Positions 7,760 through 16,769 of a DNA stretch of 64,000 nucleotides are shown here, piece after piece (the stretch's first letter is position 1; the number at the start of each line of letters is the position of its first letter). The notes under the pieces are model-generated. The model did not search any database and was not told where the DNA came from. It saw nothing but the letters and a program-made list of their open reading frames with translations. The stretch is from a virus. Where the stretch lies: the IMG/VR virus record IMGVR_UViG_3300042261_002390, positions 1 to 64,000 of that record. One strand, 5' to 3'. Both the position numbers and the translations under genes were made by a program.

Positions 7760-10171
7760 ATGAAAAGTCATACATCAAAAGAGGCATTATTCGAAAGAAT
7801 GAGAACGTTAGCCGAAGTAAACAAAACATCGCTTAAAGAATCGCTAAATCGTACATTAGGTACGTTGATTGATTATAAAAGAGCAGCAGATGGTGTTGTT
7901 TATGGTATTGTTAAAGAAAATCACCTATATTACATAAAGAAAGGTGGTATTAAATCAGACCCAGACGTAACTGATTTTGCATATATTGGTGGTTTAGCAA
8001 ACATCACTAATTTCCAATATAAATCATTATCTGAAGCAGATAAAAATCGTAATATGCTTTTACATACAATCAATGAAGCATATTCATTGAATATGGGTAA
8101 GAAAAAAATTAATGAAGATGCTGCTGAAGACGAAATCGACAACGCTGAAGCAAGATTAGGTGATTTAGATGCTGCAACTGCTGCAGAAACTGAACCTGAT
8201 GATGTTCAGATGGCTGCTGGATTAGAAGCAGAACCAATGGGTGATGAACCTGCACCAGAAGGCGGTGAAGAAGAATTGCCAGCACCAGAAGGTGAACCTG
8301 CACCAGAAGGCGGTGAAGAATTGCCTACTGACGGCGGTGAAGAAGAATTGCCAGTTGATGGTGAACCTGCACCAGATGGTGAAGAAGAATTACCTACTGA
8401 TGGTGAAGAAGAATTACCTGTTGATGGTGAACCATCACCCGAAGGAGGCGAAGATGAAAATATTCGTGAATTAGAAAAATCTATTGGTAAATTAACCAAT
8501 GTTATTAGAAAAACGGATTTAGAACCAACACAATCAAAATCCTATCTTAAGTCATTGATTCAGTCGTTTAAAGATAAATTACCTGAACTTGAAATTGAAG
8601 ATAGAAAGGAAATTGCAAACATGATTACTAAAGTAGTACCACCTGAAGATGTTGAGGATTTGAGTAGTGTCGTTCCTCAAGACGATGAAGCAGGTATGGA
8701 AGAAGCAGCATGTAATGAATGTGGTAGTTTTGCAAAATATGCAGAATCAAGAGGATATGGTAGCGCAGATGCATTAATGGAATGTGGTGAAGAAGAAGTT
8801 GGTAATCTTGTAAGCGGATATGCTAATGCAAACGCTGAAGGTATGAACGACGGTGACCATGAAAATGTTGCACTTGTAATCAAATTAGTCAATCCTGAAA
8901 TTTTAAATAGTTTAAAGGGTGATTATGGACACGAAGAATATGCAAATAAACTCACACCATATGTTGATTCAATGAACGAAGAAACCGAAGAAGAAGGTTA
9001 CACAAAACTCAACGAATTGTTCGGTAGTTTAGGACGTGGTTTAAAGGGTGCTTTTGGTAAAGTAGGTGGTGATGTTGCAAAAGGTGTTAGCGACAAATAT
9101 ACAGCAGCAAAAGAAAAAGTTCAGCAATATGGTACTGGTGTAAAACAAGCTTACCATCAAGCTAACGTTGGTGCTGAAATCGATAAGCTTGAAACGCAAG
9201 CAAACGAATTAAGACAGCAAGTACTCGCATTAGCAGATAGAGCAAAAAAAGCAGGTCAAACTGACGTTAACGTCAATAGTTTACTTAGAAGTATTGGAAA
9301 TCAAATAGTTACTGGTAACATAAATATTGGTGGTACTAAGGCAGGTTCAACAATTCAAAGAGAAAATATTGACCCGGCAAATATTGAAACGCAATCACTT
9401 TATGAAGAAGATGAAGAAATTGACAATGTTGAAGTTGACGATACCGAAGCTACTGAAGAAAAACCAGAAATTAGTTTTGCACCTGCAGCACAAACATTAG
9501 GTGCTGGTGTAAATAAGCCCGATGGTGCTCCAACAACAATTAGTGTAACTTCAAAAGAAGGTGCTAAAGTTGATGTTAGTTTGAGTGAAGTTGTTAAAAA
9601 GTTAAGAGAAATTGTTGCTGAAGGTAAAGTTAAAGAAGGTAATGCGTTTACTGCTAAATTAGCTAATACTCCAAAAGGTAAGGATTTTAAACTTGGTGAC
9701 AAGAAAATGAAAGATACTTCGGATTACGATAAAGAAAACGTTGAAGAAGCAGCAAAACCATCTGCCGGATTATCGAAAGAAAAGAAATCAGCTATTGTAA
9801 AAAAAGCTAAAGCTGGTGAAGATATTGGTAAGAAGGGAAAGGGTTTTAAAGAAGTCGAAAAAGCAGCAAAAAAAGGTGGTGCTGAAGACCCTAAAGCAGT
9901 AGCTGCAGCAGCTATGTGGAAAAATGTAAAGCGTGAAGGTGTTGAGGCAAAACCAATGAAGAAGAAAATGGAAGAATCTTTCGTAGCAAACAATGGTTTC
10001 ACTGTTGAAAATATCCGAGAATATACTAGACATAGATTAGGTATTTTAAGCGGTAAGGAAAAAGAATCTTTAACAGAAGCATCAACAAATCAAAAATTCG
10101 AAAAAGCATTGAGTATGTTAAACGAAGCAATTGAAAAACAATTCAACGTAGCTAAATCGAAATTTAAATAA
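7760..10171 (+). CDS. Large putative internal head protein with acidic repeats
   Basis: An 803-residue protein of low-complexity, helix-rich character. The N-terminus (KEALFERMRTL ... TSLKES) is a diverged form of the leader, with L-x-E as the possible protease site. Residues about 155-235 are Pro/Glu/Gly repeats (APEGGEEELP units), 430-500 are Ala/Lys/Gln helical, 620-720 are Lys/Ala/Gly-rich, and the last 80 residues are helical again. Several further L/I-x-E sites (TINEA, KKINED, SMLNEA) would be cut by a T4-type prohead protease. Position just upstream of terminase and portal fits a prohead core or ejected protein. No enzymatic domain is visible. Confidence 0.7.
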   Translation: MKSHTSKEALFERMRTLAEVNKTSLKESLNRTLGTLIDYKRAADGVVYGIVKENHLYYIKKGGIKSDPDVTDFAYIGGLANITNFQYKSLSEADKNRNMLLHTINEAYSLNMGKKKINEDAAEDEIDNAEARLGDLDAATAAETEPDDVQMAAGLEAEPMGDEPAPEGGEEELPAPEGEPAPEGGEELPTDGGEEELPVDGEPAPDGEEELPTDGEEELPVDGEPSPEGGEDENIRELEKSIGKLTNVIRKTDLEPTQSKSYLKSLIQSFKDKLPELEIEDRKEIANMITKVVPPEDVEDLSSVVPQDDEAGMEEAACNECGSFAKYAESRGYGSADALMECGEEEVGNLVSGYANANAEGMNDGDHENVALVIKLVNPEILNSLKGDYGHEEYANKLTPYVDSMNEETEEEGYTKLNELFGSLGRGLKGAFGKVGGDVAKGVSDKYTAAKEKVQQYGTGVKQAYHQANVGAEIDKLETQANELRQQVLALADRAKKAGQTDVNVNSLLRSIGNQIVTGNINIGGTKAGSTIQRENIDPANIETQSLYEEDEEIDNVEVDDTEATEEKPEISFAPAAQTLGAGVNKPDGAPTTISVTSKEGAKVDVSLSEVVKKLREIVAEGKVKEGNAFTAKLANTPKGKDFKLGDKKMKDTSDYDKENVEEAAKPSAGLSKEKKSAIVKKAKAGEDIGKKGKGFKEVEKAAKKGGAEDPKAVAAAAMWKNVKREGVEAKPMKKKMEESFVANNGFTVENIREYTRHRLGILSGKEKESLTEASTNQKFEKALSMLNEAIEKQFNVAKSKFK
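8221..8455 (+). repeat. Imperfect in-frame coding repeats (EGGEEELP units)
   Basis: Repeated codons for Pro-Glu/Asp-Gly-Gly-Glu-Glu-Glu-Leu-Pro, with units of roughly 12-20 codons. The DNA repeats closely (GGTGAACCTGCACCAGA recurs), so unit number may vary between isolates through slippage or recombination. Confidence 0.8.
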
Positions 10172-10197
10172 TGATTAATTAAATTCAATTCGATAAT

Positions 10198-10223
10198 AAA
10201 AGCCACAGCAATGTGGCTTTTTT
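10198..10223 (+). terminator. Intrinsic terminator with GCAA tetraloop
   Basis: A ten-pair stem (AAAAGCCACA with TGTGGCTTTT) closes a GCAA loop and runs into Ts. It ends the 7760-10171 unit. The same stem recurs at 44909-44938 with loop GCGA. Confidence 0.85.
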
Positions 10224-10231
10224 CGTTTCGA

Positions 10232-10239
10232 GTATTTAT
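10232..10239 (+). promoter_or_regulatory. GTATTTAT putative late promoter
   Basis: Octamer 14 bases upstream of the ATG at 10254, placed directly after the terminator at 10198-10223. Confidence 0.6.
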
Positions 10240-10253
10240 AAAAAAAATTTAAT

Positions 10254-10742
10254 ATGATTTACGATGATGAAAAATTGAAACTAATTTATGTTTTGAAAAT
10301 TGGTTATAATTCAAAAGAAGAAGGGTTGTATGAATTTATATTTTCAACAGACGAAGCCAATATCGATATGGAAGGATGGTGTTGGGATATATCCCCTGCA
10401 TGTGATAATGCAACGCCACCAACTGAAGAATTTTATGATGCAGTTTTTAATTTAAAAACTAAATCATTTGATTTATTCTGCTTACATGAAGCAGTTGATA
10501 GAGAATATATGCATGGGTATTATACTATACACGCATTAGCATATGAAATACCGCCACAAAAAGATGATGAAAACGGTGGATTCAGTGATTATGAAAAAAT
10601 GTTCGAAAACGATAATGACGATTTACCATTATTAGTTTTCCACTATGGCATGTCGTTGAAAAAAATCAAAGATATGCTTGAGCCAAGAAAGATTATTTTA
10701 AAGAACAATGAATTTATTGAGATATCTTCCATGAAATTTTAG
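10254..10742 (+). CDS. Hypothetical protein upstream of terminase
   Basis: The 162-residue acidic protein has no domain I recognise. It contains a Cys/Trp-rich segment (MEGWCWDISPACDN near residues 42-55) and alternating strand-like stretches. It is a single-gene unit between a terminator (10198-10223) and an ORF-free promoter/hairpin unit (10742-10826). The place just before the large terminase and the T4 gp16-like length raise the small-terminase question, but I see no helix-turn-helix or coiled coil typical of gp16, so I do not assign it. Confidence 0.65.
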   Translation: MIYDDEKLKLIYVLKIGYNSKEEGLYEFIFSTDEANIDMEGWCWDISPACDNATPPTEEFYDAVFNLKTKSFDLFCLHEAVDREYMHGYYTIHALAYEIPPQKDDENGGFSDYEKMFENDNDDLPLLVFHYGMSLKKIKDMLEPRKIILKNNEFIEISSMKF

Positions 10743-10749
10743 TATTTAT
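10742..10749 (+). promoter_or_regulatory. GTATTTAT octamer with no ORF downstream
   Basis: Exact octamer overlapping the stop codon of 10254-10742 and followed by a hairpin at 10787-10820 with no start codon between them. Confidence 0.5.
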
Positions 10750-10754
10750 ATATT

Positions 10755-10826
10755 GAGTTCATCTACCATTCGGAAGAAAGAAATCGAGGCTCGACACGTC
10801 ATCAGAAATGTGTCGAGCCTTGCTAT
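10755..10826 (+). ncRNA. Putative small phage RNA
   Basis: Between the octamer at 10742-10749 and a strong hairpin there are about 70 bases with no ORF. The hairpin has a perfect 11-pair stem (10787-10797 with 10810-10820) and a 12-base loop. The tail TTGCTATTTTA is only moderately T-rich, so the hairpin may be a stable RNA domain as well as a terminator. The transcript start is an estimate from the promoter position. No similarity to a known RNA family is recognised. Confidence 0.35.
10787..10826 (+). terminator. GC-rich hairpin, probable terminator
   Basis: AGGCTCGACAC pairs perfectly with GTGTCGAGCCT and is followed by TTGCTATTTTA. It isolates the terminase gene from upstream transcription. 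Confidence 0.65.
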
Positions 10827-10839
10827 TTTATAATTAATA

Positions 10840-10847
10840 GTATTTAT
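10840..10847 (+). promoter_or_regulatory. GTATTTAT putative late promoter (terminase)
   Basis: Octamer 15 bases upstream of the terminase ATG at 10863. Confidence 0.65.
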
Positions 10848-10862
10848 TATAAAAAATTATAA

Positions 10863-12923
10863 ATGACGACTGAACGTAATAACAATACACACGAAAAAGA
10901 AGATATATTTCCTGAACATATTCCAATAATACCATTGGATATTGAGAGAGAAAAAGCCAAAGAACAAGCTAGAAAACTGGCTGATGACTTAAGAAAAAAA
11001 ACAGGAAAAATTGAGCCAATTATAATCACTAAGGCTGGTAAGGCAAAAAAAGCATCGGATTTAATATACTTCGAACAAGAAGACGAAATTATTAGATGCA
11101 TTTCAGACCCGGTGTATTTTATTGAAACCTATCTAACGGTTTTCGACCAAACACAAGGTACTGCTGGTATGATTGTCCCGTTTAAATTATTTGATTTTCA
11201 AAAAGAATTAATACAAACATATCGAGAAAACCGATTTATTGTTGCCAATAAATATCGACAAGCAGGTATTTCAACAACTACATGTGCATATATTGCATGG
11301 TACATAATGTTTAACAATAATAGACAGGTTGCTATTATTGCAAATAAACTAGAAACAGCACGTGATGAAATCATGAGTGATGTTGTATTATTTATTGAAG
11401 GATGTCCGGATTGGTTAAGACCTAAAACAGGTAAAGAAACTAAAGGCAAGTATAAAGACACACAAAAATTAAAAATATACGATAATGACTCAAAGTTGGG
11501 GGCGTTTTCAGCTAAGGGTGGTCTTCGTGGTATGACACCTACACTAATTTTTTGGGATGAAACAGCGTGGACTGAAAAGGGCGATACTTTTTGGACTGCA
11601 GCAAAGCCAACTCTTGGTACTGGTGGTGGTGCAATCATGGTTAGTACTCCGTCCGGGTTAGATGCTGTATTTTATAAACACTTTAATGAAGCACGTAAAG
11701 GTAAAAATAGTTTTAAAGCAGTTGAATTATGGTGGTTTAATGACCCACGCTATAATAAAGGTTTGGAGTGGGTAAAAAACAAAAATAAAGAAAACGAAAT
11801 TAGAATTCAAGATGAAAATTGGGATAAAATCAGAAGAATCCAAATGATGGATGATGGCTGGGAAGCTACATCACCTTGGTTCGAAGAACAAGTAAGGGAT
11901 GCTAACGGTGATATGCGTAAAATTGCACAAGAGTTACTTTGTTCATTCTTAGGTTCTGGTGATAATTTTATTGCTGAAGAGTATTTAAAAAGAATTCAAG
12001 AAAATGAAATAAGAACACCAATCAGACAAGAATATCTTGATTTAAATATGTGGATATTTGAAGACCCACAACCATTAGAAACATATATAATGGCACTAGA
12101 TGCATCTCCGGGTCATGGTGAAGATAATTCAACACTAAATATGTTAAAAACAGTTGAGATTATTGAAGAAAAAATAATCACAAAAAACGGTAAGCCAAAA
12201 AGAGTTAAAATAAAAAGGCATAAAGTAGAACAAGTGGCAGAATACTATGGAAAAGTTTCTCCCCAAATGCTTTCAGAAATTGCTTACCAATATGGCAGAC
12301 GATATAATAATGCATACTGTGTCGTTGATATAACTGGTGGTTACGGTGTTCAAACTGTTGAGAAATTACTTGAAATTGGCTATGAGAACGTTCATTATGC
12401 TGAAGTTACACATAAACCGTCTCGTGATAGATTACAAGGTTATATTAAAAAAGGTCAAAAAGTAATGCCAGATGGTGCAGTAATGAATGTTGACCTAATA
12501 CCGGGTTTCTTTATTGGCAATAACCGTCCATCAGTATTGCTTGAAATGCAAAGAGCTATTCATCTTGAAGATGTTATAATCAGGTCAATTCGATTGTTAG
12601 ATGAATTAAAAACATTTGTTACTGTTCCGGGGAATCGTGTTGCTGACCATAAACGTTCATTCCATGATGATTCAGTGATGGGACTTGCAATCGGATTATT
12701 TGTATTAAATTTTGATATGGCAAGATTTAAGCAAAGTAAAGGTGTGACAGAAAAAATGTTAAATGCAATAATAACTAATAATGAAATAGGGGAGATTGGG
12801 AAAAGAATAGCTGATGATATGGTAAAAAACAACAAACCAATTGTTTCACCAACAAGTGTTTCACCTAACAATCCATATTTAGCACATAATTGGCTATTTA
12901 ACGGATTAAATAGAAGAAACTAA
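10863..12923 (+). CDS. Large terminase subunit (T4 gp17-like)
   Basis: This 686-residue protein is the packaging motor ATPase and headful nuclease. The ATPase domain shows the adenine-contact motif FDFQKEL (110-116), a Walker A variant KYRQAGIST (130-138, in place of the classical P-loop, as in T4-type terminases), and Walker B TLIFWDE with D232 and the catalytic E233. STPSG (261-265) fits the coupling motif. The RNase H-like nuclease domain begins near MALDASPGHGED (D413), continues with CVVDITGGYG, and ends with a DDSVMG acidic site. It docks on the portal encoded by the next gene. No small subunit was recognised nearby. Confidence 0.95.
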   Translation: MTTERNNNTHEKEDIFPEHIPIIPLDIEREKAKEQARKLADDLRKKTGKIEPIIITKAGKAKKASDLIYFEQEDEIIRCISDPVYFIETYLTVFDQTQGTAGMIVPFKLFDFQKELIQTYRENRFIVANKYRQAGISTTTCAYIAWYIMFNNNRQVAIIANKLETARDEIMSDVVLFIEGCPDWLRPKTGKETKGKYKDTQKLKIYDNDSKLGAFSAKGGLRGMTPTLIFWDETAWTEKGDTFWTAAKPTLGTGGGAIMVSTPSGLDAVFYKHFNEARKGKNSFKAVELWWFNDPRYNKGLEWVKNKNKENEIRIQDENWDKIRRIQMMDDGWEATSPWFEEQVRDANGDMRKIAQELLCSFLGSGDNFIAEEYLKRIQENEIRTPIRQEYLDLNMWIFEDPQPLETYIMALDASPGHGEDNSTLNMLKTVEIIEEKIITKNGKPKRVKIKRHKVEQVAEYYGKVSPQMLSEIAYQYGRRYNNAYCVVDITGGYGVQTVEKLLEIGYENVHYAEVTHKPSRDRLQGYIKKGQKVMPDGAVMNVDLIPGFFIGNNRPSVLLEMQRAIHLEDVIIRSIRLLDELKTFVTVPGNRVADHKRSFHDDSVMGLAIGLFVLNFDMARFKQSKGVTEKMLNAIITNNEIGEIGKRIADDMVKNNKPIVSPTSVSPNNPYLAHNWLFNGLNRRN

Positions 12924-12932
12924 ATATTAATT

Positions 12933-12940
12933 GTATTTAT
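12933..12940 (+). promoter_or_regulatory. GTATTTAT putative late promoter, distal copy
   Basis: First of two octamers in the terminase-portal gap, 61 bases upstream of the portal ATG. Confidence 0.45.
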
Positions 12941-12970
12941 AATATAAACATACTTTTCGAAAATTATTAA

Positions 12971-12978
12971 GTATTTAT
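12971..12978 (+). promoter_or_regulatory. GTATTTAT putative late promoter, proximal copy
   Basis: Second octamer, 23 bases upstream of the portal ATG at 13002. The tandem arrangement is unique in this window. Confidence 0.6.
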
Positions 12979-13001
12979 AAAAAAATATAATATTTTATAA
13001 A

Positions 13002-15029
13002 ATGGCAGAACAAGAAAAAAAGGGTACAATATATCAACAACTCAATAAACTATTGAATTTAGATGGATTTGGCTTTCAAGATGCACAACCTTCGGTGTCA
13101 CAATCAACGCCTGCGAAAGAAACTAAGGTTATTATCAAAGGTAATAGTCCTGAAGAAATAATGAAAAAAGGTTTGGAGCTTGAGCAAAAACGTGAACTCC
13201 AAAATAAATTTTTTAGGACAACTGATAGAGGATTTCAAAAAGCACTTCAATATGAAGCAGCTAGGCTTCCTGCATATCTCGACTATGAAGGTATGGAATA
13301 TTACCCAATCATCTCATCAGCATTGGATTTATTCATGGAAGAAGCAACTACTATCGGTGTTAATGGTAAAATGTTGAATATCTATTCCAATAAAGAGCGT
13401 ATTAAAACCTTATTGGAGGAATTTTTCTACGATATTGTTGACGTTAATGTAAATTTACCTTTTTGGACTAGAAATATGGTAAAATATGGTGATAATTTTA
13501 TTCTTTTATATGGTGAGAGAAAAAAAGGTATCACACATGTTAAACAATTAGTTAATTACGAAATTGAAAGATTTGAGAGAATTCAAAATGGCGTACCAAT
13601 TGTTAAATTTAAAGAACGTATGACTGGTGATGAATTTAATCTGTTTGAAATAGCACATTTTAGATTACTTGGGGACGATAAATACATTCCTTATGGTTCA
13701 TCAGTTTTAAATAAAATTCGTCGTGTATTTAGACAATTAGTTATGGCTGAAGATGCTATGTTAACTTATCGAATAATACGTGCTGGTGAAAAAAAGGTAT
13801 TTAAAATTGACGTGGGAAATATTGATGAAGACGATATTGAAGATTACATCTATAAAGTAGCCACCAAGTTTAAAAAAATTGCACAAGTAGCACCAAACGA
13901 TGGTCAAATCGACTATAGATTTAATATTCTAGGAAACGATGAAGATTATTTTTTACCTGTAAGAAATGCAAACACTCAAACTGGTATTGATACCCTTCCC
14001 GGGGCATCTAATTTGGATGCTATTCAGGATATAGAATATCTCCGTGATAATTTATTTGTTGGACTTGGTATACCTAAACCATTTTTAAGCTTTCAAGATG
14101 CTGCTGGTGCTGGAAAAAACATGGCACAATACGATATTCGTTTTGCAAAAAAAATCAATCGTATTCAGCAAGCATTGATTCAAGAGTTGAATAAAATGGC
14201 AATGATTCATTTACTTTTATTGGGATATAGTAATGAAGATTTAACCGATTTTCAATTAACATTAACCAATCCATCAGTACAACAAGAATTGATGAAGTCT
14301 GAATTAATGCGAGATAAAGCTCAAACATATACTGAATTAACTCGTGGTGAAAACGGTATTGCTGCAATGTCACATACGAACGCTAAGAGAATGATTTTCA
14401 ACATGAGCGATAAAGAAATCGTTGAAGACTTGAAGCAGCAGAAAATGGAAAAAGTTGTCATGCAAGAACTTGCAGATGCACCAGTTTCAATTAAGAAGAG
14501 TGGTTTATTTACCGACATCGATAAAAGATTTGCAGAACCTGAAGGAGCATTAGGAATGTCACCGTCAGGTGGTACTGAAGCAGGTGGTATGCCACCTGTT
14601 GGTGGCGAATTGGGTGGAGCACCCGGAGCACCAGCATTAGGTGGTGAAATGGGTGGAGCACCAGCATTAGGTACACCTGCCCCAACACCCGGAGCACCTA
14701 TGGGTGGTGGTGAAATCGGAGGCGGTGGTGAAATCCCACCATTAGCTGAATCACAAGGAAAATTATCTTCAGAAGAATTTGCCAAACATGTTGAAAATCT
14801 AGTTTTTGGAAGTAGCTTGAAGATAAACCCAGCTAAAACTAAAAGAACAAGAAAAATAATCAATGAAAATACTGAAACAAACGAAAAGTTAAATAAAAAA
14901 GCACTTAACATGATTAGTGAAATCGATGATATACTAAAAAATTCAGAATCAATCAATAAAAAAAGAGTAACAAAAAATACTGAAAATGTGGATTTGGATG
15001 ACTTAAATGATATTGATATACCTGAATAG
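13002..15029 (+). CDS. Portal protein (T4 gp20-like)
   Basis: The 675-residue protein is expected to form the dodecameric head vertex ring through which DNA passes. Residues 70-420 carry the gp20-type core (YPIISSALDLFMEEATT, FWTRNMVKYGDNF, YGSSVLNKIRR) and the conserved tail of the core, FQDAAGAGKNMAQYDIRF. Residues about 515-585 are a Gly/Pro/Ala/Met linker with repeated GG-E-x-GG units, unusual for T4 gp20. The C-terminal 90 residues are charged and helical, with KIINENTE as a possible I-x-E prohead protease site. Placement between terminase and prohead protease matches T4 gene order. Confidence 0.93.
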   Translation: MAEQEKKGTIYQQLNKLLNLDGFGFQDAQPSVSQSTPAKETKVIIKGNSPEEIMKKGLELEQKRELQNKFFRTTDRGFQKALQYEAARLPAYLDYEGMEYYPIISSALDLFMEEATTIGVNGKMLNIYSNKERIKTLLEEFFYDIVDVNVNLPFWTRNMVKYGDNFILLYGERKKGITHVKQLVNYEIERFERIQNGVPIVKFKERMTGDEFNLFEIAHFRLLGDDKYIPYGSSVLNKIRRVFRQLVMAEDAMLTYRIIRAGEKKVFKIDVGNIDEDDIEDYIYKVATKFKKIAQVAPNDGQIDYRFNILGNDEDYFLPVRNANTQTGIDTLPGASNLDAIQDIEYLRDNLFVGLGIPKPFLSFQDAAGAGKNMAQYDIRFAKKINRIQQALIQELNKMAMIHLLLLGYSNEDLTDFQLTLTNPSVQQELMKSELMRDKAQTYTELTRGENGIAAMSHTNAKRMIFNMSDKEIVEDLKQQKMEKVVMQELADAPVSIKKSGLFTDIDKRFAEPEGALGMSPSGGTEAGGMPPVGGELGGAPGAPALGGEMGGAPALGTPAPTPGAPMGGGEIGGGGEIPPLAESQGKLSSEEFAKHVENLVFGSSLKINPAKTKRTRKIINENTETNEKLNKKALNMISEIDDILKNSESINKKRVTKNTENVDLDDLNDIDIPE

Positions 15030-15081
15030 TACTATCTCATTTATTTTTAGTTAAAAATGTCAACATTTACAGTTAAAATTA

Positions 15082-15089
15082 GTATTTAT
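15082..15089 (+). promoter_or_regulatory. GTATTTAT putative late promoter
   Basis: Octamer 20 bases upstream of the ATG at 15110. Confidence 0.6.
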
Positions 15090-15109
15090 TATTAAATCAA
15101 TCTAACAAT

Positions 15110-15889
15110 ATGAAAAACGTCAACATAGGAATTGTTAATTATATAATTTCTAATAAATTAAAGGAATCTTATTTTAGTAATACTTTAATCAATGAATCAA
15201 AGGAAATGACTTTTAATTTTTTAGAGGTTGTGAAAAATTCACCAATTCTACAGCTTGAATTTAAGGTATTTAATAATCTTGAAAATATTCACATTGAAAA
15301 TGATGTTATTGCAGCACGTTATATTGATAACAACATCAAATTATTTGAAGTTTACACTCTTCAAGAAATAAAAGAAGAACATAATAAACTCAAATCATTT
15401 ATTACTGAAAATGTGACATCAATAGATACACATAAATTGCAACTATACAGTTCAATAAATAGATTAATTAAAGAATCACTTAAATTAAGTGATGAAGTTG
15501 ATGTTGATAAAATACATGAATCATTTACATTTGTGTTAAATCATATTAAACAACCAAAAAAATCAAACATCAGCGATATTGATAATACAGTTATCAATGA
15601 AGAGGTTATTGAGATTGCCGTTAATAAATTTAATGAAAAATACGAATCATTAAATGAAGAAGATTTAAATCTCGTACATAACTTAATCAAGCTTAATGAT
15701 GATGATAAGAAAAATTTACTTGAGTCATATAAAGCAGAAACAATATCCTTACTTGAAGGAATTAATAGTGAAGCAGTTAGAGAAAACAAATTGAAATCAA
15801 TTCAAAAGATTACTTCAATGAGTTTTAATCAGTTCAGTGTAGACGATGACATTATCAGTCTACACGAACTTAAGAAAAACTTACTATAA
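15110..15889 (+). CDS. Putative prohead core protein
   Basis: A 259-residue, strongly helical, charged protein with no recognised domain. T4 places the small prohead core proteins gp67 and gp68 between portal and protease, and this gene lies after the portal on the same strand. An I-N-E site lies near residue 29 (SNTLINESKE), with more Glu-preceded sites later, consistent with prohead protease processing. The evidence for a core role is position and composition only. It is convergent with the lytic transglycosylase gene, whose stop codon is immediately adjacent (15890). Confidence 0.6.
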   Translation: MKNVNIGIVNYIISNKLKESYFSNTLINESKEMTFNFLEVVKNSPILQLEFKVFNNLENIHIENDVIAARYIDNNIKLFEVYTLQEIKEEHNKLKSFITENVTSIDTHKLQLYSSINRLIKESLKLSDEVDVDKIHESFTFVLNHIKQPKKSNISDIDNTVINEEVIEIAVNKFNEKYESLNEEDLNLVHNLIKLNDDDKKNLLESYKAETISLLEGINSEAVRENKLKSIQKITSMSFNQFSVDDDIISLHELKKNLL

Positions 15890-16768
15890 TTAACTATATT
15901 TATTACTACTTGCAACATCAGCATTGAATGCGTTAAATTCTGATGTAGGTGCTGACATGTTTAAATGTGTATAATTGAATTTACCATCCAATAGCTTAAA
16001 AATTTTATATACATAGTCAACGCCTTCATTTTCATAACCTATTTTTTTTGACCTTGCAGCAGCAATAGAATCACTATAATTTTGTCTAATATAACCCGGT
16101 CCTCTGTTGTAACCAAATAATACATTACTTGCCAATGAACCATATTTATTGGCAAGATATTTCATATATCTATATTGTGCTTTAATCATTATTTCCGGAT
16201 TATCGATTACGTTTTGATGTAAAATTGGTCTATTCTGTCTACCTAATGCAGTTTTAACTCTTAAATTATCAATATCGTTGTAATTACCGATAAGATTTTT
16301 GGTGATTGCAGCTATTTCATTATCACTCATTTTTATTGAAACATAGCCATCAATATAGCTAGAAGTTTTGATAATAATATCATATATTGCATCTACCAAA
16401 AATTGACTAATACCTGATGCTGTACTAGTTAATGCATAATTCCAAACTTTATATCCAGATTCTTGATATGATTGAGCTGCAATAAAATTAGCATCCATTT
16501 GAAACTCTTTTCCATATTTGTCAAACCAATCTATTAATGCTTCACCCAACTCTTGATTAGTTGTGATTAGCTTACCATTATGTTTGGCATGTGATGTCCA
16601 AATAATAACAGCACCTGCTTCAGGTGTTGGGTAAAATAACGGTAATACGCCGTTTGGATTCTCTTTAGTTTTACTCGTATTTCTACCGGATAGCAATGAA
16701 TTACTACCGCCTGAACAAACTTTCCTAATAAATGATTTGCCGTCTTCTGTTAATTTTACATATGCCAT
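15890..16768 (-). CDS. Virion lytic transglycosylase (SLT fold)
   Basis: The 292-residue protein has a lysozyme-like SLT domain from about residue 85 to 250: catalytic Glu in AAQSYQESGYK (E103), the following STASGISQF block (usually GLMQ in the family), and LFGYNRGPGYI, the counterpart of the AYNAGP motif. It would cleave peptidoglycan glycan strands during tail penetration. The N-terminal 80 residues are extra and may attach it to the hub. It lies one base after the giant hub gene on the same strand, so it is probably the tail-tip lysozyme rather than an endolysin. No signal peptide is visible. Confidence 0.85.
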   Translation of the reverse strand: MAYVKLTEDGKSFIRKVCSGGSNSLLSGRNTSKTKENPNGVLPLFYPTPEAGAVIIWTSHAKHNGKLITTNQELGEALIDWFDKYGKEFQMDANFIAAQSYQESGYKVWNYALTSTASGISQFLVDAIYDIIIKTSSYIDGYVSIKMSDNEIAAITKNLIGNYNDIDNLRVKTALGRQNRPILHQNVIDNPEIMIKAQYRYMKYLANKYGSLASNVLFGYNRGPGYIRQNYSDSIAAARSKKIGYENEGVDYVYKIFKLLDGKFNYTHLNMSAPTSEFNAFNADVASSNKYS

Positions 16769-16769
16769 G

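Noticed and set aside
8221-8455. CRISPR-like repeat array
   Set aside because: Repeats are in-frame, imperfect, without spacers, and code for an acidic Pro/Glu/Gly tract.
10254-10742. Small terminase (gp16) candidate
   Set aside because: Position and length fit, but no helix-turn-helix or coiled coil is visible, so the gene is left as hypothetical.
14321-14956. 211-codon reverse ORF
   Set aside because: Mirror of the Gly/Pro-rich portal linker; no promoter or plausible domain.
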